Shown here: one piece after another, positions 57,794-64,000 of the stretch | Position numbering within the stretch: position 1 is the first letter of the stretch | Layout: every line of letters starts with the position of its first letter | Assembly: GCF_034930985.1 (NCBI RefSeq) | Contig: NZ_JAYGIM010000001.1 | Location: 496,001-560,000 of the forward strand | Source: Arcicella lustrica | Lineage (GTDB): Bacteria > Bacteroidota > Bacteroidia > Cytophagales > Spirosomataceae | Direction of reading: 5' to 3' | DNA: 64,000 nt | Made by a program: the position numbers and the translations under genes | The notes under the pieces: model-generated | What the model was told of the DNA's origin: nothing | Databases searched by the model: none | Seen by the model: only the letters and a program-made list of their open reading frames with translations

Positions 57794-60700
57794 ATGAAAC
57801 TTCAAAAAGTAGTTTTAACAGACACAGTTAATTTAACGAAAGAAATTAAAATCGCTGGAACAAGTGGTATTATTCATTTTCATCAAGATGAAATTGGTGG
57901 TCATATTGTCAATATGCCAGAAGGAGATGCTGGATTTATTAATTTAGCATTTGCTCCATTTGGTGTAACAGAGGTGAAATGGCGAGCAGATGACCAAAAG
58001 GTATATTGGACATCAGAAAAATTGACAAGTGATGTTTCAATTAACAATCCATCACCAATAAATGACTTAATTCTTGAAATTGTTGATACTGTATCAGCTA
58101 AAATAAAGTGGTCAGCACCACAGGGCTTTGAAGAAAATGATAATTCAAAAGCAGATTTGTATTATCTCATACTATCGCTTTCAAGTATTTCAGGTAACGC
58201 AGAAAATGGTAAGGTACTTAAAATTGTACCACTTTCTCCAGGTTCAGCAGAAAGTTACATTATACCAAACCTTGAGTCTGGAAAAAGATATTATGTGGCT
58301 ATTTATTCGCAAAAGATAGCATTCGGAAAAACACGAACTTCTACAATAAGTAATACGATAACTTTCTTTACTACAGCCTTAGACGGCACACCAACTATTC
58401 CTAAACGAATTCCTATTTTTTCTGATAAAATATATCAACCACTAGCTAAGGTAGCTTTTGCTGAAGGCGAAATGCTTACAAATTATCCTGAATTTAAAAG
58501 GTTGGCAGAAGTTCAGAATTATTATATTGATAACAATGGTATTCCCGAAGGAACTCCTCCTTTCTTAGAAGTAGCCGCTACATCAAGTTATGGCACTTGG
58601 GAAATTTCATGGTTCAATGTTGGAGGATTTTACAAAATTTACATTGAATTAGATGATTTTTACACTGTGGATCACATTTATTGTTTGTTTGGAACAAATA
58701 ATCGTTTCAAACTATACACAAGTGCTGATGGTATTAATTTGATTGAAGCTTTCGACAGAGAATCAAATCCTATTAATATGATAGAAGGTTGGACTAAAAT
58801 TCCAATTAATAGTATAGCTAAAACTGGTGTAAAATATATAGTTCTTGCAGTATCTGGAGGATATTCTTGGTATAATGGTTTTATTCCTTATGGTACAAAA
58901 GAAAGTTCTTCTGGTGTTTTAGGGAAAAAATACAAAAGTTTTGTTCCGCAAAAAACTTTATCACAAGTAATGGGGACAAACCTTTTTGCAGACGAAAATC
59001 AGTTGGATTGGACTGCTCAGGTATCCAATTTCCATAGGCTTTATACAAATGCTTATTGGTTAATGAGCGGAATATATAGAGAGCCTGGAGTTGTATCTAC
59101 AAATCCTGATGATATACAAATGAATTCTATTCTTTCCGATTTTGTTAACTGGGAAGAAAAATTTGAAGAAATGCAGAGTCTTGGAATTAAAGATTTTTGC
59201 ATTACAATTGTTGCAGATTTTGTGTATTTACGTGATTCAGACAACACAAACGCAAAACCTTTAAATAAAGGATTAAATCAATTTGACTTAAACGTAACAA
59301 CTAACCCGCATAGTTATAGTCATGTTGCTCGTATTATAGGAGCATTAGCTTATCGGTGGGGATTTAATCCTGATGCACCAGAAATATATAATCAATTCGT
59401 TGAAAATGATGGTAGAAAAGGTTTAGGATACGTTAGATACTATGAATTTGGTAATGAAAGAGATAGACACTGGCATGGAGCATCTGCTTTCTTTAATCCA
59501 GAAGAAATGGCAGCTTATTTGTCTGCTCTTTGGGATGGACATAAAGGTGAATTAGGAGTTGGATTTGGCTTAAAAGGTGCTGACCCAAATGCAGTACTTG
59601 TTATGCCGGGTATGTTTTCTATAAACACTGACTATATAAGAGTAATGAAAATGTGGTGGGACGTGTATAGAGGCAAAGGGAATTATCCTATTAAGTTCCT
59701 TAACTTTCACCACTATAATACTTATTCTGAATTAAACGATATGCCGACTTATGATTTAAGTGCTGAGGGTTACGCTTTAATGCCAGAGTATGGAGAGTTA
59801 ATACATAGAACGAAAATTTTGAATACATTTCGTTCTTTAGAGATGCAAAATTGTCACATTGGTGTCACTGAATTTGGTTATGATGAAACTTATAAGGCTC
59901 TTTATGGATTTGATAAATTTGACCCAATTGATAGGTCAAAATTTAAAGCTTATGGGTTATTAAGGTCATATATGATTTATAATAGTTTAGGACTTGATGT
60001 TGTTTGTCAATATATATATGGGCAAACAGGTCAAGCAAATCCATTTTTTCTCGAAAGCTTAGGACCTCAACAGGTTTTTCGTGAAAAGTTTAATACTTCT
60101 ATGCTTACAGAGGGTATCGAGTATTATAATTCACCTAACAGAAAAAGGCTTTTGCCTTTTTGGTATGTTGCAGCTTTCAAAACAGAACTAGAAGGATTTA
60201 CTTATTCACATACGGTTATAGAAGCTGGAGTGGTGCGTATTGCGGAACTTGATATTGTAGTTGATTATTCGCTAGATACTTGGATTTTTGCCTATAAAAA
60301 CATTGATACTGATGATACTATTTTAGTTGCATGGAAAGCCGTCGATGACTATAGTTCATATAATCTTAAATTAAAAGTTAGTAACTCAGCTACTATAATT
60401 GAATCTATTAATTTTGAAGAACAAGAGGTAAAGCAAGATATAAATGGAACTGTATTTAATTTAATACCGGTAATAAACTCCAGTGCTAAATACATTACAA
60501 CAACAATTAGTGCATTACCATTAATAATTAAAACCTCTCTAGTTGGAACGAAAGTATTAAAAACTCCTAAAGATTTAAAAACTCAAATTTTAAGTCCTAC
60601 AAGTATTAAAGTTGTTTGGATAGATGAAAATATAGGTCAAAACAAGGCTCGTATCTATATGAGTACTGAAGCAAATTCAGGTTTTGCAATTATTGAGGAA

Positions 60701-63700
60701 GTTTATCGAGATAACGCAGAAACTACTATTTCTGGATTAACACCTAATACTACTTATTATTTCAGAGTGCAGTTTGTAGATGGAGAAAAACTATCTCAAG
60801 TATCAGTTACAGTCGAAAGAAAAACAGCAAGAGTTTTGGTTGAACCAACCAACCTTATTCAAGATAAATCAACATCAAGCAATGTTGAATTAAAGTGGTA
60901 TTACCCAATTTTAGAAGAAGTAAATGCTACAAATTTCAATTTATTTAGAAGTAATGAAGCAAATGGAATTTATGTTCAAGTAGCTCAAATTCCAATTAAT
61001 TTACGGACTTATAGAGATTTTGGTTTAGTAGCATCTTCGAACTACTTTTATAAAATACAATCTTATAATGATGGTTCATTTTCTCCATTTAGTTTTACAG
61101 CAGGAGGTACAACTACTACACCTTCTTATGAACCGCCAACTATTTTATCTATTAATACAGATATTCTAGGTTCTACAATAGAGTTAGTTTTTAATGAAGA
61201 GATGAAAGATGAGCAAACTGCTATCAATGCCTTTTCTATCATAGAGCAATTTGCTGGAAGAACTATTTTTCACCCTGTAACAACAATATATATACCTCCT
61301 TTAGACAAAACTAAAGTGATTTTAAAGTTTGATGTTCAGTTATTCAAATCATCTACAATTTCAGTAAGCTACTCTGCCTCAGAAGGTGCATTGAAATCTT
61401 TGTACAATTTTGCAGTAAATACATTTACAAATTATCAAGTAACAAACAATGTAGCTGTTCAACTGGGTGCTGTAAGAGAATTTATTGAGTTGAACAGTAT
61501 GCAAGTTGCTTTCAATACAATAACGTCAACTACTCCAAATGCTTCTGGTGTAGCTAACGTTAAAATATTAGCAGGAGCAAGTTCAATTGTACAATGGAAC
61601 GTAGAAGATACCAATGGTATTATTCTAGGTTTAGATTATACTCCTGACCCTGAAGGATTTACAGGGATGGATTTCTACACTAGAAAGTACGCAGGAAAGC
61701 AAGAATGGAAAGAAGGTGATACTTCTGGCTTATCGACTCAGGCAATTACAAAAGGGCTGATGAGATTTCGGACTACAGGTTCAAGTATTTACTATGAACA
61801 CAGTACAGACGGTGGTATTACTTGGATTAGAGTACACACGGCTAATCAGCCGAATGTAGATTTGTATATTAAATTCTATGCTGATGGTACTGGACAAAAA
61901 ATCATCAATTTGGTTGGTTATAATTTACAGGGTACTTCAACGATTATTACGCCTGATGCTCCAACAAATATGGTGATTGATGATGAACTCAACTTAGTTT
62001 ATTTCACGTTGAATCCAGCATACTCGCTTTCAGACCATCAATACTGTCCAAATTTTAGTTCATTTTCACCTACTTGGCTTACTATACCTAGTAACCCTAT
62101 TTCAATTGGTGATATTAATATACCAATGGGCGATTTTGCATTGCGTGTGGGAGAGGCTACAGATAGAGTGCCATCTGCCGCTTTAGTCAGTACCGTAGAT
62201 ATAACAGGGACAATAAATAGTTCATCTCCCATCATGGTTCAAAAATCAAATGGTAGTACTGTACTATTCGGTTGTAATACAAGAGAGGAACTTGATGCTT
62301 GGTTGCCTACAGCTAATATTACCGAAAATATAACTGTTCAATTCAATACCCAAACTACCTATTTGTTGGACGGTGAGTACAATCCTGTATATAACAATGG
62401 TACAAATTGGATTACCTTTCAAGGAGCTGCTGGAATCAAACCTAAATTTGATGTTCAAGGGCTTGCTGGAACAGTTTGGAATATAAGAAGTTATACAATT
62501 TTAAGGAATCTGGAGCTAGGAAATGCCGACATTGAAGCAAATGCAGGTACTATCATTAGAGGTGACCAAAGACACCATTGTAAATTCTTTGACCTTACTT
62601 TCGATAGGGGCTTCTGTTGTATTAGAGCAACAGATGGTGGTACTGCTGGTTTAGGAATTCATAATTTTGAAATTGACAACATAACTGTACGTAATGTGTG
62701 GGGCGGTTCATTTAGAATTAATGGTGAACTCACAAACCCTAATTGCAATATGATTATCAGAAACATTAAGTTAGATGATACTTCAGGAAATGCAGGAATT
62801 GTAGGAAAAGGTGGAATTATTGCAAACTCTACTAGAAGGTACTCTCCCGCTTTGGTACTAAAATTGACAAGTGGCTATACGATTGAAAATATTTATAATC
62901 TGTCTGGAGACAAACTATATGATATGGGTGAGCTTGAAAATTGTTCAAATGCTTTATTGAAGAATGTTCAAGGAACTGAAATTAAAATCACAGGTGGGCA
63001 AGAGGCTTATACTCAATTTATTGAAACAGGTGTAAATATCAGACTTGAAAATTGTTATTTCCCTACCAACGCAAGCTATATGTTTGCTTTGAATGGTTTA
63101 GATATGATTCACTGCCAGTTTAAACTTTTCATTTACGATTGTAAGAATTTACGCAAATTCAGAGGGAATATTTTTCTTCAAGGACTATATGGTAGATTAA
63201 TGACCCCTGCCGATATGCCACTGGAAGAAAACAATAACATTTTAATAGCGGACTCAATTACTGACCGCTATGTAGAATGGACATTTCCTAGTAATGCTGA
63301 CTTTGCTGTTACAGAAGCAAACAAAGCGGACTATAAGTTAACAAGAGGGCAAAATACACTATTTGTACCTTATTTACAAAGGGCAACTGTTAATCAAAAC
63401 CCTTTTGGTTCTTTGCGTGCCAATAGTGTAGGTAAAGGTTTAATCACGGCTGTTTTGGATGGTGTTGATGTAGATGTTAACCGTTTGAATCGAGTTTATC
63501 CGTCAGACCCTGGACCTTTCTCAGGTTTAAGACCTGATGCGAATGACCAACCAGAGCCTCCAACAGTAGTAGCAGACAATTTAGCTCGAACATTAGTATT
63601 TTCACATCCTTTAGGTTCGTCTCAAATTGTTTACAATACGAATGGTGGTCCATTTGTTCAGTACACTGGAGTAATTTCCATGGGTGATAATGCCAAAAGT

Positions 63701-64000
63701 GCTAATTACCACATGGCAAAAATCAAAGCAGCTGCTTATAGAGATGAATCAGCGGTAGTAGGTTCTCCAGCTTTTACAGACAAGCCAGTTAACGAGAATT
63801 ATGAGGTTTTACAAACTGTAGAAATTAGTTTCCGTGGCGCATACCATCCAAGCAGTAGTGATTCAAATGTTAATGAATATGCACCAGACCCTACCGATAC
63901 TATTGTTAAATCGGTAAATCTTATTAATAAGACAACAGGTGCATCTACAGGTATTACAATTAGTGCTTTTGAAACAGGCTTTACGGGAGCAACACCAAAT
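57794..64000 (+). CDS. Giant spike/fibre-like protein with glycosidase-like, FN3 and beta-helix domains (partial)
   Basis: The frame is open from ATG 57794 to the window end, at least 2069 codons, with no signal peptide. In order: a small N-terminal domain, an FN3 domain (about 75-185), a second strand-rich region, and a glycosidase-like TIM-barrel region (about 390-780) with EFGNERDR (Glu555) and GVTEFGYDE (Glu693), the Asn-Glu plus Glu pattern of clan GH-A enzymes. Two more FN3 domains follow (about 930-1110), then a Big/SwmB-like segment and a right-handed beta-helix-like segment (about 1495-1785). This mix fits a receptor-binding, polysaccharide-degrading virion spike. An adhesin is the alternative. 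Confidence 0.75.
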   Translation, partial: MKLQKVVLTDTVNLTKEIKIAGTSGIIHFHQDEIGGHIVNMPEGDAGFINLAFAPFGVTEVKWRADDQKVYWTSEKLTSDVSINNPSPINDLILEIVDTVSAKIKWSAPQGFEENDNSKADLYYLILSLSSISGNAENGKVLKIVPLSPGSAESYIIPNLESGKRYYVAIYSQKIAFGKTRTSTISNTITFFTTALDGTPTIPKRIPIFSDKIYQPLAKVAFAEGEMLTNYPEFKRLAEVQNYYIDNNGIPEGTPPFLEVAATSSYGTWEISWFNVGGFYKIYIELDDFYTVDHIYCLFGTNNRFKLYTSADGINLIEAFDRESNPINMIEGWTKIPINSIAKTGVKYIVLAVSGGYSWYNGFIPYGTKESSSGVLGKKYKSFVPQKTLSQVMGTNLFADENQLDWTAQVSNFHRLYTNAYWLMSGIYREPGVVSTNPDDIQMNSILSDFVNWEEKFEEMQSLGIKDFCITIVADFVYLRDSDNTNAKPLNKGLNQFDLNVTTNPHSYSHVARIIGALAYRWGFNPDAPEIYNQFVENDGRKGLGYVRYYEFGNERDRHWHGASAFFNPEEMAAYLSALWDGHKGELGVGFGLKGADPNAVLVMPGMFSINTDYIRVMKMWWDVYRGKGNYPIKFLNFHHYNTYSELNDMPTYDLSAEGYALMPEYGELIHRTKILNTFRSLEMQNCHIGVTEFGYDETYKALYGFDKFDPIDRSKFKAYGLLRSYMIYNSLGLDVVCQYIYGQTGQANPFFLESLGPQQVFREKFNTSMLTEGIEYYNSPNRKRLLPFWYVAAFKTELEGFTYSHTVIEAGVVRIAELDIVVDYSLDTWIFAYKNIDTDDTILVAWKAVDDYSSYNLKLKVSNSATIIESINFEEQEVKQDINGTVFNLIPVINSSAKYITTTISALPLIIKTSLVGTKVLKTPKDLKTQILSPTSIKVVWIDENIGQNKARIYMSTEANSGFAIIEEVYRDNAETTISGLTPNTTYYFRVQFVDGEKLSQVSVTVERKTARVLVEPTNLIQDKSTSSNVELKWYYPILEEVNATNFNLFRSNEANGIYVQVAQIPINLRTYRDFGLVASSNYFYKIQSYNDGSFSPFSFTAGGTTTTPSYEPPTILSINTDILGSTIELVFNEEMKDEQTAINAFSIIEQFAGRTIFHPVTTIYIPPLDKTKVILKFDVQLFKSSTISVSYSASEGALKSLYNFAVNTFTNYQVTNNVAVQLGAVREFIELNSMQVAFNTITSTTPNASGVANVKILAGASSIVQWNVEDTNGIILGLDYTPDPEGFTGMDFYTRKYAGKQEWKEGDTSGLSTQAITKGLMRFRTTGSSIYYEHSTDGGITWIRVHTANQPNVDLYIKFYADGTGQKIINLVGYNLQGTSTIITPDAPTNMVIDDELNLVYFTLNPAYSLSDHQYCPNFSSFSPTWLTIPSNPISIGDINIPMGDFALRVGEATDRVPSAALVSTVDITGTINSSSPIMVQKSNGSTVLFGCNTREELDAWLPTANITENITVQFNTQTTYLLDGEYNPVYNNGTNWITFQGAAGIKPKFDVQGLAGTVWNIRSYTILRNLELGNADIEANAGTIIRGDQRHHCKFFDLTFDRGFCCIRATDGGTAGLGIHNFEIDNITVRNVWGGSFRINGELTNPNCNMIIRNIKLDDTSGNAGIVGKGGIIANSTRRYSPALVLKLTSGYTIENIYNLSGDKLYDMGELENCSNALLKNVQGTEIKITGGQEAYTQFIETGVNIRLENCYFPTNASYMFALNGLDMIHCQFKLFIYDCKNLRKFRGNIFLQGLYGRLMTPADMPLEENNNILIADSITDRYVEWTFPSNADFAVTEANKADYKLTRGQNTLFVPYLQRATVNQNPFGSLRANSVGKGLITAVLDGVDVDVNRLNRVYPSDPGPFSGLRPDANDQPEPPTVVADNLARTLVFSHPLGSSQIVYNTNGGPFVQYTGVISMGDNAKSANYHMAKIKAAAYRDESAVVGSPAFTDKPVNENYEVLQTVEISFRGAYHPSSSDSNVNEYAPDPTDTIVKSVNLINKTTGASTGITISAFETGFTGATPN

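Overview
The window is AT-rich DNA from a Bacteroidota bacterium, most likely a cytophagia-type member. Evidence: TAnnTTTG promoter elements without clear Shine-Dalgarno sequences, a tRNA gene without encoded CCA, a DUF5916/CBM9 outer-membrane protein, LytS/LytTR regulators and a DUF4105 protein. I do not name a genus.

Positions 1-28440 look like host chromosome. They hold a partial lipoprotein gene, tRNA-Arg(ACG) with a decayed second copy beside it, and a YbiT-like ABC-F ATPase. A LysR regulator diverges from an aromatic-acid cluster (4158-14375): DUF3237 protein, crotonase, feruloyl-CoA-synthetase-like enzyme, SDR, secreted alpha/beta hydrolase, VanA/VanB-type O-demethylase, ACMSD-type amidohydrolase and an aromatic acid:H+ symporter. 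Read together they take up ferulate/vanillate-type compounds, shorten the side chain through CoA esters and remove the methyl group. After this come galK-galT with a divergent LacI regulator, an AlbA_2-domain protein, an EamA transporter, the DUF5916 protein, a LytS/LytTR pair, a DUF4105 protein, RsmI and a pterin dehydratase. Many gaps in this half carry low-complexity inverted repeats whose sequence changes from gap to gap.

From about 28480 to beyond the right edge lies a large phage-like element. It begins with a leftward helix-turn-helix repressor facing a rightward early region across an operator-like segment. The early region has a Rieske-like protein, a structured leader with a tRNA-like fold, a possible replication protein, many tiny genes, and a cytosine DNA methyltransferase with a long second ORF inside it. 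Leftward cargo follows: a duplicated secreted-TPR/small-membrane-protein cassette with a pseudogene and a remnant, then a GNAT-like gene beside a 59-codon gene.

From 44209 rightward is a tightly packed late operon. It has a HerA/FtsK-type ATPase, about 20 small proteins of which most have one membrane helix and a Lys/Arg-rich tail, four different cell-wall enzymes (two lytic transglycosylases, a CHAP-like and a YiiX-like peptidase), SH3-like domains, and a spike-like protein of at least 2069 codons with a glycosidase-like domain, FN3 domains and a beta-helix. I recognise no tail, portal, terminase, HK97 capsid or integrase. The best reading is a membrane-containing or otherwise membrane-assembled virus; its morphology cannot be settled from sequence alone.
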